Origin: Aristolochia californica
Lineage: Eukaryota > Streptophyta > Magnoliopsida > Piperales > Aristolochiaceae
Assembly: GCA_029961685.1 (NCBI GenBank)
Contig: JARWKL010000001.1
Coordinates: forward strand, 56,136,062 to 56,200,061
DNA: 64,000 bases
Direction of reading: 5' to 3'
Shown here: positions 1 through 10,645 of the stretch, piece after piece
Position numbering within the stretch: position 1 is the stretch's first letter
How the letters are laid out: each line of letters opens with the position of its first letter
The notes under the pieces: model-generated
The model's input: the letters and a program-made list of their open reading frames with translations, nothing else
What the model was told of the DNA's origin: nothing
The model's database searches: none
Program-made: the position numbers and the translations under genes

Positions 1-164
1 AGTCGATATTCAAACTTTCTAGTGAGAGAAGAATACATAATGCAAAGTCATTTAAAAAGATTCCAAACTACAGTTCGGTGGAAGGTACAAAACTCCTGTC
101 AAATTCTTCATTTACTCAAGAAGCTAATCAATCTTCATAACTGAAACTGCATAAGAAATCATAC

Positions 165-2115
165 CTGCCCATATCCAACATCTACTCCATATACAAATGA
201 TGCACCATATTGAAGCAAGCAATCAGTAAATCCTCCAGTGGACAGTCCTGAATCCAAAGCCACTTTTCCAGCAACATCAATGCCAAGCTGATCAATGGCA
301 GCTTCTAATTTATATCCTGCTCTGGATTAATAAAGAAAAAGAAAACAGATTTGCTATCAGATTATAGCCAAAAAATAAAGGTATCGAGCCTTTAAATGCA
401 AGAGTCGGTAGTTTTAGACGGCCATCACCTACATACATATTTTGGAACTTCAGCCTTTATTTCTACGATAGCCTTATCCGAAACAGAGGTTCCAGCCTTA
501 TTAACCACTCTCCCATCCACCAGTACTTTTCCTGAAGAGAAAGGGGGTTGAATTTACATAAAATGTGAAGGAAGAACCCAGAATTAATCAGAAATAGGAA
601 TTTACAAAATAATGGAGATACAGAGGTTTTTGACTTTCATATCTAAGAGGAAACAAGCATGTTGTCATCAAGCACAGAAAAAGGGTATATCCTGCAAGTT
701 GATAATTTCAAGCACCTTGGAGAATCCATGATTGTATGAAGGTTCGACTATACTGCTGAAAACGCTCCAGACAAATCTCATCAAGCCTCCTTTTCCTTGT
801 AAAGACAAATACTGGTTAGCAATGAGTAATTACTGTAAATAAGAAACGCAAGAGTGTTTAGTTGCAGAATTTTGTTCAAGTTCATGAATAGTATTTGCCA
901 GAAGAAATGAAAACTCTTTAGTACAAGATCAGCTTGGATCATTCCTATAACGTAGGTGATGAGATGTAGCGACAGTTAAAAGTTTGCAAAAGTTTACATG
1001 TTTAACAGTTTGTTATCAATACTGATGTACCTACACATGCAATAATTTACATATCATGCTGTTATGGTTGCTGAGGTACTAGTTCAAATGATTCAGATTA
1101 AGAGTCAAAGTTGTTATTTGCAAGCCTGCAGCAAATTACAGCTTCACACCTTCCAAACTTTCCACCCAATTGATTTATAAATCTGAAAAGAAATGTAACA
1201 TTCAGCTGTATCTGAATCAATACATTTTCCCTTTCCATGCTTCCGTAGACAATCTGAAGGCAATGCAACAATGGTGGAGTAGATTTTGGCATTTGCTGTT
1301 TCTTCATTCTAACGAGAGAGAATTTCAAGGTTACATTCTTCATTTCTAGAAAGAATTTAATTGAGCTACCGCATAATAAATTCTGCATGACCGCATTCAA
1401 CACCTGGATTCTCAGCTAAATATATCTCCACGCGGGAGTTATCATAAGCCCTTGCATACTTGGTCACCAAGATGACCATGGAAAACTGATACTTCAGAAG
1501 CTTACTTCTTAGAAGGCCGAGCTTTCTCGACACGAGTACAGGCAAATGCTCTCACCGGACGTACATGCAAATGATGTTCGACCCACAGCTCTGAAAACAA
1601 TATAAAAACACACTGTCAGGGAAAATAATATCTAGAAACAGAAGTCGGAATCTCATTACATATTGAAAACTAAAGGCGCAAGCAATGATGAAATAGCAGA
1701 ATATACAGGAATGTAAAATAGCTCAAATTAAGGAAAACAAAGGCCAAAAATGAAGAAAGAAAAAAAAAAGGAATGCGAATTTCTGGCTATTTCAAATATG
1801 AAATATATGATAATACGAGAACCAACGTGATTACACTGAAAAATAGAAAGAAAAAGAAGACGAGAAAAAGGAGTAAGCACCTAGATCGAGACAACCCAAC
1901 AAAAAGAACATCTATTCAGAAAAGATAGGGCATCGAATTTAACATCATAATCATCAGAGTAGTTGACAACGCGGTACATGGGCAGATGTAATGACGACTC
2001 GAAGAAAGAAAAGTAAACAGAAATTAAGCGCAAAGGGTCTTCTACTTGATCTAGAGAAGATGGAGAGTGTCGCAGTTGAACGGTATAAAGGAAGCCTCAG
2101 AAGTTCGATCGCCAT
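165..2115 (-). CDS. TlyA-like S4-domain rRNA methyltransferase, 5' exons (partial)
   Basis: Five exons read on the minus strand: 2046-2115, 1506-1590, 716-795, 429-531 and 165-321, joined in phase at GT-AG borders. The 3' exons lie beyond the left edge. The protein starts with a basic, Ser/Leu-rich leader typical of a plastid or mitochondrial transit peptide ([17 protein letters not shown]). An S4 RNA-binding region follows ([11 protein letters not shown], then [13 protein letters not shown]), then the start of an FtsJ-type Rossmann fold with [16 protein letters not shown] and YGVDVGYGQ. This order is that of the TlyA/YqxC family, whose bacterial members 2'-O-methylate rRNA and were once misnamed haemolysins. 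By inference the plant protein methylates organellar rRNA. The start codon was chosen because it opens the leader and its exon joins the next in frame. The SAM motif reads DSGLSTGG where DVGASTGG is more usual. Family assignment is firm; the substrate is inferred. Confidence 0.85.
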
Positions 2116-3827
2116 TACAAAGGATCAAAACGATGCGAATCCTCCTAATAATCCAGATCCGAGCCACCGCTATTCCAAAATTTCCGGTTCCCAGAGTTCC
2201 AAATCTGCTTCTCAGACTTCAGAGGCAGTGGGCTCGCACGTTTGGCGCCCACATAGGACGCTCTAGCCGATTCATATCCGACACGGTAACCGTGCAACAT
2301 ACCGGCCGATATGATAAACTAAAGCTTATTTTTGACAAAAAAAAAAAAAAAAGTCCTCATTTTGCTCAAACTCCCTTCTGGCTCCAAGTGAGATAGTCAT
2401 TCTAATGAAAGTGAAGATAAAATGAAGGATTCGAACGCTGGACGTGGCGTATCCAGTTTTGATACCAAGACAACGGCCAGCCAAAACAACCCAAAAGACG
2501 GTGCGAAAAGTTACCGCCTACAAGAGTAGACGGAATCACTCTAACAAGCTCAACTCATGATTTTTTACAAGTTTGGAGGCCTACTTATTAGTTTCCCAAC
2601 CAAAGTTCTTGTTTTTTTGCTTGTTAGCAAAGAGTTACAAAAAGTTTTGATCGATCAACCATGTATAATAGTTATATTTTTAGGTTCCCCAAGCCTATTA
2701 ATCAGTGAATGAGTTTTTAACTTTTTAAAAAACTCATTGATTGATCAACCTAATTCAATTAATCGATCATGCTATAATGAACTGGGTATGTAGAATTTTG
2801 TATGATCGATCACGCAACAAGGGATGATCAATCATGTTTTATTACATCTTTCTAGCAACATTCTATTTAAGTGATCATACTTGATTCAATGATAAATCAT
2901 GTTTTATAAGTTTTTCCAAACTACATTCGGCATGATCGATCAAGCCATATGTTAGTGTATTATTTTGATATTTTAAGCATGATATAGGCTATTCTAATGT
3001 ATTTACCATTGTAAAATATTATATACATTTAGCTAAAACATGGTTATGAAATTGTTTCATGCCCTAAAGTTCTTTAACATAAATGTATTTAAAAATCAAA
3101 GTTTGGTTAATTATCTATTTAAATAGCTAGAATAGCTAGAAATCTTGAGATTTTTTTTATGATTTTTTATGATACTCGTCGGTCTTAAAAATCTCCATTA
3201 ATCTCTTCTGCATAAATTATTTTTCTCAACAATAATCTTCAATGTATTTTTGCTTTGGATCTTGATGGAACATTCGCCCCGTAAAATATGTGCAAGAAGG
3301 TTTCTCTCTAAAGCACACTTTTAAGTTATCTATTTTGTTATCATCAAAATGATAAAGATCAAGATGAATATATGATTGATCTAATAGATCCAAGATCTCT
3401 CTCCATGATCTTGGGGTGGAGGGACTTCTTGGTGTAAAGAACCCATCGGTCTCATATTGTCCTGGTGTAAAGAACTCTTCTGATGTTAACACTTCAACTT
3501 TCAATTGCACGTTTCTTCTTTTGTTTTTGTGTTTTTTTTTTTCTTTGCTGATGTTCTTCGACAATCTCCCGATTTCTGAGTATTTCAAGAGTGTCGTAAT
3601 AATTAATCTCCTTAAAAAAGTCTTCGGATTTCCTTTCCTGATTTGACGTTGCAGCCACATCACGATTCACCCAATCACTGCTGTACCTTCATATTCGGGG
3701 AAGAAGATCAATCAATTTGTTATCATTTTGGAAAGAAGACGCGGGTCGCAGACGGAAATAAAAAGCATTCCATTAACAAATAGTTCACGTTTCCTGTTTC
3801 CGTTCTTGGGATTGTCTCCGGTCAGCA
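2116..3827. other. Intergenic region between divergent genes
   Basis: This is the shared upstream region of the TlyA-like gene (-) and cytochrome b5 (+). It contains a poly-A run near 2338-2352, a block rich in GATCGATC palindromes (2640-2960) and an unrecognised open frame on the minus strand (3226-3663, 145 residues). That frame is Lys-rich at its start and matches no family I know; it may be repeat sequence. I see no other gene here. Confidence 0.5.
2640..2960. repeat. GATCGATC-rich dispersed module
   Basis: About 320 bp hold repeated variants of TGATCGATCA, TGATCAATCATG and ATTGATCAACC (for example near 2650, 2740, 2763, 2802, 2826 and 2933). The same style of sequence recurs at 35190-35620, 41998-42032 and 50935-51240, so it is probably part of a dispersed repeat such as an LTR. 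No coding frame is associated with it. Confidence 0.45.
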
Positions 3828-5028
3828 ATGGAAGAGCTCAAGGTTTTCTCTGATTCCGAGGTCTCCCTTCACGCCTCCAAGAACGACTGCTGGCTGATCA
3901 TTAAAGGCATGGTAAGAAAATACAAAACGGAGACTCCTTTGCAATTTCTGCTCTTTTGATTGATCAACAAGGACGTGTTTTCTTCCTTGCGATTTCAATT
4001 GAGATTAGGTGATGAGAATTGGGATATCTGTTTGATTGTTTAGGTTTATGATGTTACCAACTTTTTGGAAGAGCATCCAGGAGGCGACGATGTTCTAGTG
4101 GAGGCATCAGGTAGAAATTCTCAGTATATTTGATTTCTCTTTCTGCGATGTTCGGTCGGTCCCTTTGCAGGCGTAAAAACCAGTAAAAATGAGATGAACT
4201 GTATCGAAGCAGCAATCGAAGATCGTTTTCCTGATTGATTAACGAAAGAAAGAGGGAAAAAACATCCCGTTTGATTGAATCGTTTACATTCAGAAGAAAA
4301 GTCAGGGAGCTCCTCCCTCCTGGCGTAGAAGAACATTATTGTGAATAAATTAAATTTTTAAGGAAGAAAAAATCACTTTTGCTTCAATTTTTAATTTTAA
4401 TTCTTGTGATGCATCGAGATAGAGAAAGAACTGTTTCATTTTAGATGAAGATGGGGAAGAACTGTTTCACCCACCCTCCCCAAATGATTGGGTAGAAACC
4501 GATCCGCGAAACCCATTTTTATGGTGAATCTAGACTCTGTGAATCCCGTGTTGGTCTTCTGTCGTCCCTACTCATGAGTCATGGATAGTAGCCAGATGTA
4601 TTCACTTGTCCATGAAATCTCTGTGTATGACATTGATGTCGTTGTAACTCTCCCCATTTCTGTTATTTTAATGCCTGTGAATCTGAAACTCTTTTAAGTC
4701 TTAAACGGCTTAGTGATACAAGTACTGATCTTTCGTCGTCCCCAAAATGATAGGGAAAGGAGATGCTACTGAAGCTTTCGAGGAAGTTGGGCATAGTTCC
4801 ACAGCCATCAGCATGATGACCAGTTACCTTATCGGAGTCCTAGAAGGATCTAGTTCCGGCGAAGTGGCCAACCCCAAGGAGGAAGAAGCCTTCGTCCCTG
4901 CTAAGACGGTAGAAGCAAACAGGGCTCCTACTCCATTATTCTCGAATTTCTTACAGCTGCTTCTACCTCTCCTCGTCACTGGATTGGCTTTTGGAGTTTG
5001 GTATGTGTTCTACAAGGGCTCATCCTGA
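3828..5028 (+). CDS. Cytochrome b5, tail-anchored
   Basis: Three exons (3828-3911, 4044-4110, 4754-5028) give 141 residues, the usual length for plant microsomal cytochrome b5. The haem domain is complete. His39 lies in HPGGDD and His64 in EEVGHSSTA, and these are the two axial ligands. A Glu-rich linker follows (about residues 80-105), then a hydrophobic tail around 116-137 (FLQLLLPLLVTGLAFGVWYV) and the short polar end YKGSS, as in ER tail-anchored forms. The protein passes electrons from NADH-cytochrome b5 reductase to ER desaturases, hydroxylases and some P450s. The start is the first ATG of the MEELKVFSDSEVS opening, which matches the family N-terminus. The 642-bp second intron shows nothing else. 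Which paralogue it is cannot be told from sequence reading alone. Confidence 0.95.
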
Positions 5029-5208
5029 AGGGAAATTTTCGGTTCATGGTCATTGTGAGAGAGATGTACTGAAGCTCATTAATTTTATGTAAGTGATGAA
5101 AGATGCTACAGATAACTACATAATTTTGGTTATGGTGTATCTTCTTCAATACTTGAATGCCATTTATTGTCATATTCTTCCATTACCCAGTTTCTGGAAT
5201 CCAGAAGA

Positions 5209-6003
5209 TCACTCGTTGTGGTGGCCGCAGCAACAGAAGGCCTTGTGGTAGTGAAACCTGAATGCGAAAAGCTGAAAAGGGTTTGAACCGTCGAACTTGC
5301 AGTCTGATACACCGACTGTTCGCTTCTGCGTCTTCCCTTCGAACACTGTGAGGCATTTTCCGTTGCTACGATTCACCCAGAAACGGAAGCTTCTGTGATT
5401 AAACTTTGGTGGGGGGTTTATTGATTTCCAGTCCGCTTGAGCTAAGGTTGCTAATGATTTTAGTGAACGGAGCTCCACCTTCCCGTTCTTGTCTACAGTG
5501 AGGTAGTTTTGCCCATTTGAACATTTGTCCATGTAGTTGCTAAACCTGCACAGTGAACATTTTGTTAGCCGCCATTAATGGCTGATTACATACAGGTTCT
5601 TACAGTTTCTTAAAAAAAACTATAGATTGGAAATAAAATCCTGAACAGTAGTTCCTGATCAACACGATACTGAAAATTACCTGTGGTAACCAGAAGCAGA
5701 GCCGGAGGTAGACTGCCACCCGTAGTAAGCATTGTAGATGGAAGACTCTCCACCTTTAATATCCGGAACAGAGTAGACACCTTTATCCCCAATCTTGACA
5801 TAATCAGACTGCAAGGCTCCGGCAATGAGGGAATCATCCCAGGCAGTCATGTGTGGGAAGGCTTCACTGGCAGGGCATTGCCGCTCCTGGCACGCTGGAC
5901 ACTGGCGACACAACTCATCACTCTTCAGAGTATCTTCTTCTCCAAGCCCGACGCTGTTCACCACCACCAACATTAGCACCAGAGAAAGGCTCATTCTGTC
6001 CAT
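5209..6003 (-). CDS. Secreted Cys-rich plant protein of unknown function
   Basis: Two exons (5681-6003 and 5209-5545) give 219 residues. A hydrophobic signal peptide opens the protein (MDRMSLSLVLMLVVVNSVGL), followed by a cysteine cluster with CXXCPXC spacing (Cys32, Cys35, Cys38, Cys43). A Tyr/Gly/Ser-rich stretch spans the intron. The second half has NGKCLTVFEG and later VGVSDCKFDGSNPFQLF, whose spacing recalls one repeat of a ricin-B-like beta-trefoil; that likeness is weak and is my inference. The C-terminus carries a run of adjacent cysteines (CCCGHH). The exon joint (CAC AG|G) is in phase. The gene converges on cytochrome b5, leaving about 180 bp between the two stops. I recognise it as plant-like but cannot assign a function. 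Confidence 0.75.
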
Positions 6004-6614
6004 GGTTCCTTCATCGATTCCGTCTCTCTTTTCAGAGACTTTTTTTTATAGGTGTTTGTTGTTTGATTCACCTTGGTGGTGCCGCCGTCCACAGGTTTGT
6101 TCTCCTTGTCGATGCTCTGGTTTCAAGTGTTATTTTCTTGATTTGTTTAATGGATGACCTTAGATTTTAACTACCCAGAAGCTGTAGTTTCAGACAAAAG
6201 AGTGCTGCTCGTCACGACGATTCTGATATTAATTTGAGGTTGAATCTAAGCTTGTGAGGATCTCTCGCAGGCTCAGTTCATGTTTGTGTCGTGCTAACCA
6301 TCGCCTTGGATAGCCCGTAATTGTTTAATAATTTATGAACAACCAATTTATGGCGTTTCTGCCCGGATTAAAACCAGTAGGCATTGGCCGTCTCTTCCAG
6401 TGACCGTTTAGGATCCGAATCGCCCGGTGACTGAACCCTACGCTTGGTCAAGATCCGTTCTGCTGATCACACTAATCCAACGGATCCGATGAATCTGTTT
6501 TATTCAACGGTTTGAGATGAAAATCGGGGTTTTGTTTTCTTTTGGGGAAATAAAGTTTAAAAAGAATTGAAGCGCCTCGTCTCCTTCCCGTCTCTCTTCC
6601 CTCTGTGCGAGAGC

Positions 6615-6815
6615 GGCAAGAAGGACGAAAGGGCCTCCATGAAATCGAATTCGATATCTCTATCCTTCTTTCCCCTCTCTCATCAGAAGCCTCTTTCCTG
6701 TTAGATAATAATCGTGAGAGGGAAAAGGAGGCCTGATGAGAGAGGATGCAAGTGGGCATTAGATATTGAATTCTTCCAAGGTCTTCATGGCGCAAGAAGA
6801 TTCTATCCTTTCTTC
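6615..6815 (+). other. Large imperfect foldback (hairpin-forming region)
   Basis: The arms 6625-6700 and 6718-6800 are complementary in blocks. CCATGAA (6637-6643) faces TTCATGG (6784-6790). GAATTCGATATCT (6648-6660) faces AGATATTGAATTC (6760-6772). CCTCTCTCATCAG (6674-6686) pairs perfectly with CTGATGAGAGAGG (6733-6745). The loop is about 18 nt. It resembles a plant microRNA precursor in size, but I do not recognise a known mature miRNA in it. Confidence 0.5.
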
Positions 6816-7217
6816 CCTTCTTTCTTTTTCCTTTTTCCAATTTACAAGTCATCATCCAGAGATTCGGCGTGCTGTTTTCTTTTTCTCTCATTGGTGTAGA
6901 GTTTGAATTGGCGTCGTCGATGTTGCGTTGTTGTACGCTCTTCGTCTTTCTTCCGGCCTCTTTTCTCTGGTCTTTCGTTTTTGTTCTTCCTAGTTGAGTC
7001 ATGCAAAGCCGCTATACTCTGTTTTCTTTCTTTTTGTTTCTCTCATTTTTCTTCCTTTTCTTTTTTCTTTAATTCCGCCTTTCCTTTTATCTCGGCACAA
7101 CGAAGTGTTTTGAAGCCCTCTTGTTTCTTGTTCTTTTCTTTTTCTTGTTCTCTCCATGCAGCTTCGACATCGGAAAATCATCCGCATGCAGAGCTCCTCC
7201 GGTCTTGGTTTTCTCCA

Positions 7218-7380
7218 ATGGCTCTGATCCTTGATGGAACTGCTCACCGCAGAAGAGAGCGCCTCAAGAAGGAAGAGGACTCATCCGTTGCAGAAGATAC
7301 TCGTGCCTACGCTTTATCTCAGGATTTGTCTTTAACAACTTTTGTTTTTACGTCATTCTTTTCTGTTTCTTTTAATTAAT
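7218..7380 (+). CDS. Possible exon of an unrecognised gene
   Basis: After a long CT-rich, leader-like stretch (6820-7160), an ATG at 7218 opens a hydrophilic frame (MALILDGTAHRRRERLKKEE) that looks more like protein than the surrounding sequence. It then runs into hydrophobic, low-complexity sequence and a stop. A downstream acidic stretch after an AG near 7832 (GEQEQQYEEDGDVVGHHEEK, stopping near 7913) could be a second exon, but no convincing donor links the two. I do not recognise a family. A non-coding transcript is an equal possibility. Confidence 0.25.
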
Positions 7381-8800
7381 TATTGATGTCTTACTGCTTT
7401 CGCTTGTTCTGTTGTTGGAAAAGAGTTACACGATTATGGTTTCTCTTTAAATTTACTCGCTCCGAAAGAAAAAACAGCTCTAGCATTTCATTATGGATTT
7501 CGAAGTTCTTCCGCTGTTTTTCTGGTGGGTCTCGCTGATGAGAAATTCGGAACCGGAGAAGCAAATGGTGGAGAATGTTTTGGCAGCTGCAAGAGGAGAG
7601 AGAGAACGGTGGATGGCCTGGAGGCCGAGTTGCTGGAGAGATTCTGGTTAACAGTAGAGGAATTATGACCTTAGGTCCAAGTGCCTTGTGATTGTTGCTC
7701 TGTAAAAATAATGCTTAACCCGATTCAATTACAATAGGCATTTTGATGGTGCAATTCTGGTCTGTCCATCCAAGGATCTGAACATTTTCTGCTATTTGCT
7801 GCTTCTGACTGTAGAATGCTTTGTCAAAACCAGGGGAGCAAGAGCAGCAATATGAAGAGGATGGAGATGTGGTTGGGCATCATGAAGAGAAGGATCAACA
7901 CATGAGCCTCTGAGGAGCCTCCATCATCCCATCTACAAGCTATCAAAAAGCAGTCGAGATAGGAGAAAGGTGGTTATCTTTGAAAAGGTATTGTTTCTTC
8001 CCTGTAAATAATGATGTGATGTTGTTTCGAGTATGAGAATTTAGAACTTGAAATGCTGTTTTGCACATAAATAATTTATTAATTAATTTTTTAAATAATT
8101 TGTTATTTTGTAAATAAGGAGATGAAAAGTATACAAATAAATTGTATTTTTAAATTAAAAATAATTTTTTATAATTTTTTAATTTATAAATATTTTAAAT
8201 CGATAATAAATGGGTAGTAAGATTTTTCAATTTATAAATATTTTAAATTTCTAAATATTTAAAATCGATAATATGTTAGTAAAAATTTTAATTAATTAGT
8301 ATACTTATTTTGTGTTTTATTTTTTATTTTTAATTAATAAATATTTTAATCCATAATAAATGGTGTTAAATAAGTAAGAGTTAAAACTTTAATTATTTAT
8401 TATATGTTTTAAGAATTTATTATTTTAGATACAAGGTCTTAAAAAATGTATTTCTAAATTTGATTTTTAAAATAAAAAAATTATTCAAATATTTTTCATT
8501 TAATGATGTGGCATCTTACCTGACATATGATGTGTCGGAATAGTGACATGGCAATCGATGTGTCCATCTACTCACGCAGTGCAGATGACATGTGACACAT
8601 AATCAGTTAATGCTTATGTGTCACCTTCGACTGTACACATGTACAGTGGACCCATCAAAATTGGGTATTTATCAAAATAAGTTCATAGCGTTGTCATTTC
8701 TCGAAATTTTTTTTTGAAATTGGGTATTTTGGTAAAAAACCCTAGATTCCTCCGACGGAGAAATGTGAGAAGATATCCACTCCCTCTACCAACCCTCTTA
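7381..8800. other. Non-coding stretch, AT-rich
   Basis: 7380-8040 holds no supported gene apart from the weak exon noted above. 8040-8500 is very AT-rich. 8500-8660 has short inverted repeats, including GTGACACATA (8592-8601) facing TATGTGTCAC (8615-8624), possibly a small MITE relic. No coding region is supported. Confidence 0.4.
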
Positions 8801-8821
8801 TGGACCAAATCAATAAGGAAA

Positions 8822-8872
8822 GTATATTCCTTAAGTATATGCTGGTTTAAACTATTATGCCCAAGTATATAC
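8822..8872 (+). promoter_or_regulatory. Three P1BS (PHR1-binding) motifs upstream of MIR827
   Basis: GTATATTC (8822-8829), GTATATGC (8835-8842) and GTATATAC (8865-8872) all fit GNATATNC, the P1BS element bound by PHR1-type phosphate-starvation regulators. They lie 90-145 bp upstream of the hairpin. The last one could also serve as a TATA-like element. MIR827 is known to be induced by phosphate starvation in other plants, so the arrangement is functionally sensible. Occupancy is inferred. Confidence 0.6.
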
Positions 8873-8929
8873 TGTTCTCAAATAATGGAGTTCATCTTTG
8901 TCTTCTCGACCCTTTTCTGAGCTATGAAG

Positions 8930-9060
8930 GCCATGGCCAACTGTAGAGATTGAAGCTCTGAATATGTTTGTTGATGGTCATCTACTCATCTTTCAGGATT
9001 CGATTAGATGATCATCAACAAACGCATTCACAGACTCATCGGAGGCCCTTTTCAGTTTTC
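8930..9060 (+). ncRNA. MIR827: MIR827 microRNA precursor
   Basis: The 3' arm, 9004-9024, reads TTAGATGATCATCAACAAAC plus G, and this is miR827 with one change from the usual TTAGATGACCATCAACAAAC. The 5' arm, 8965-8985 (TGTTTGTTGATGGTCATCTA plus C), pairs with it almost fully. The changed base forms a G-U pair. The loop is 18 nt (8986-9003). The stem continues outward: CTGTAGAGATTGAAGCTCTGAA on the 5' side faces the region 9025-9050. In eudicots miR827 represses NLA, a ubiquitin ligase that controls phosphate transporters; elsewhere it also targets SPX-MFS genes. The mature sequence lies on the 3' arm, as in known MIR827 genes. The three P1BS motifs just upstream support a working phosphate-regulated gene. 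Confidence 0.88.
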
Positions 9061-9360
9061 ATTTGCTTTGTCTGCTGTGTGAGTTCCTTTCATCCTTATT
9101 TCCATGAATTCCAGTTTTATTTACACGAATTTTTAAATTGAAATTTTAATGCTATTTCGTTGGAAGTCTGACAAATGAAGGGATCTAAATTATCTTAGTT
9201 TTGAGTAGTTGCTGTACTTCTTTTCTTCTTCAACAATTGCTGACAAAATAACTAGAACTTCTAGCTCTTTCTCGTACTAATTAAATTATCGATCAATGAT
9301 CTGGGATTTGTTTCTTTTGTAGTGGATTTTCAATTTAATGTTTTGTATGATTAGGAAAAG

Positions 9361-9394
9361 GCGAATGTAGCTCAAATGGTAGAGTGCACGCTTT
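9361..9394 (+). pseudogene. tRNA-Ala-like 5' half
   Basis: GGCGAATGTAGCTCAAATGG, continuing with TAGAGTGCACGCTT, matches the acceptor, D-arm and A-box part of plant nuclear tRNA-Ala. The following sequence has no anticodon loop, T-arm or B box, so it is a truncated copy or the head of a tRNA-derived SINE, not a working tRNA. Confidence 0.5.
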
Positions 9395-10303
9395 TCTTCT
9401 CCATTTGGTCACCCCCTAGAGATTCCCATGAGATCATACTTGGTCAAATTTGTTTAAGTTATTTTGTTCCACCATTATAGTCTTGGTTATTTTTTCTTTC
9501 TTTTATCCCCCATAATGTTTTTTGATCAGTTATTTTTCATGTATCATCTTTTTTTCTGACTCTCATTTACCCATTTGGACCGACCTCTTAGTTCCTTATA
9601 TACATAATATGGGTGGTTTAAGTTCATTCAGACTTTTTTTATTGGTATTTCGAGTTTTTACTGTTGTCCTTTGAGTGACATGCATTACCTCTTTTATTGA
9701 TTATTATCATTATTTTGTTGGAAATCCTATGAGGTAGGTTTTGACTTTTTTTTATCACCCATATTTTGTTATTTTATTATTTTTTGAGATTGTATCCAGT
9801 TAAGTACTTATCCTTGGGACATCTTGATGAAGGAGATAATTTACTATAATTTTTATTTATTTTTGTTATTTCAAACTGGGATCACTAACGATACCTCCTA
9901 GCTTGAGGGGGGGAATAGAAGAAGTATGAAAGATTCTACAAAACAAATCAAGTCTGGCCATTTCATTACTCTATTTGATTTGATGTACGTCTTCTTGTTA
10001 TTTTTTTTTGGTATGCATAAGAATTTGAGTGTTGCAATCGTTGCACTTCCTTCCAATTTATTTTATTTACTTTTAAGAATTTCATTTGAAATTTGAGTGC
10101 TACAGTGGTTGTGTTTCCTTCTTAAATTGAAGTTATGGCCCTATCACTTGAGAAGATTGGGTACAATTTAGAATCTCACGTGTTGTAGTAATCAAAACCA
10201 AAACATATAAGTTAAGGGGAATAAAATATGGAGAATTTCTTCTTGAAGACCAACTATCTTTTTCATAACAATATGACGTTATAAACTCCAACTTGAGGGG
10301 GAT
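9395..10303. other. Repeat-rich non-coding sequence with LTR traces
   Basis: There is no supported gene. At 9899-9940, CTAGCTTGAGGGGGG is followed by AGAAGTATGAAAGATTCTAC. This resembles the polypurine tract and LTR start at 10286-10335, so a second, more decayed member of that copia family is present. Confidence 0.4.
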
Positions 10304-10645
10304 TGTTGAAGAACAAGTATGAAAGACTCTTACATGACTCTCACGACAAGAAGTCTCATAGAGCCAGAATTAATTTGGTGGAATCTAAAAGGAGTCTCAT
10401 GGGAAGTAAGACTCATAAAAGAGGCTTAGTTTAAAGGTATTTAAGTCATGTTAATCTTCTATTAAAGTTCAATTATTTAATTACTTCAGGGCTTATCTTT
10501 TAAGAGTTATGCTTTGGGTATAACTGGGATATGGGTAGTTTAATTATCTTCTGATTGTACTTGTTTCCTCTATCATAAATAAAGGCTTATTGTATTCAGT
10601 TATAATCAAGTCAATGATTTTTTTTTCTTCTCCAAAAATTCAACA
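10304..10645 (+). mobile_element. Copia-type LTR (3' LTR, 342 bp)
   Basis: It begins TGTTGAAGAA and ends AATTCAACA, a 7-bp inverted terminal repeat with TG...CA ends. It is immediately preceded by CCAACTTGAGGGGG, a typical copia polypurine tract, so this is a 3' LTR in plus orientation. It contains a promoter/polyadenylation-like stretch (AATAAAGGC near 10578). The body of the element is not recognisable upstream. Confidence 0.65.

Noticed and set aside
2400..2520. Possible tRNA-derived SINE (GTTCGAATCC-like B box on the minus strand)
   Set aside because: No acceptable A box at the right distance and no tail or target duplication.
3226..3663. 145-residue minus-strand open frame
   Set aside because: No recognisable domain, Lys-rich low complexity at its start, and no upstream gene signals. 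Kept only as a note in the intergenic entry.
6472..7379. Long Ser/Phe-rich and Arg/Lys-rich frames on both strands
   Set aside because: They derive from CT-rich leader sequence; opposite-strand frames mirror each other and match no family.
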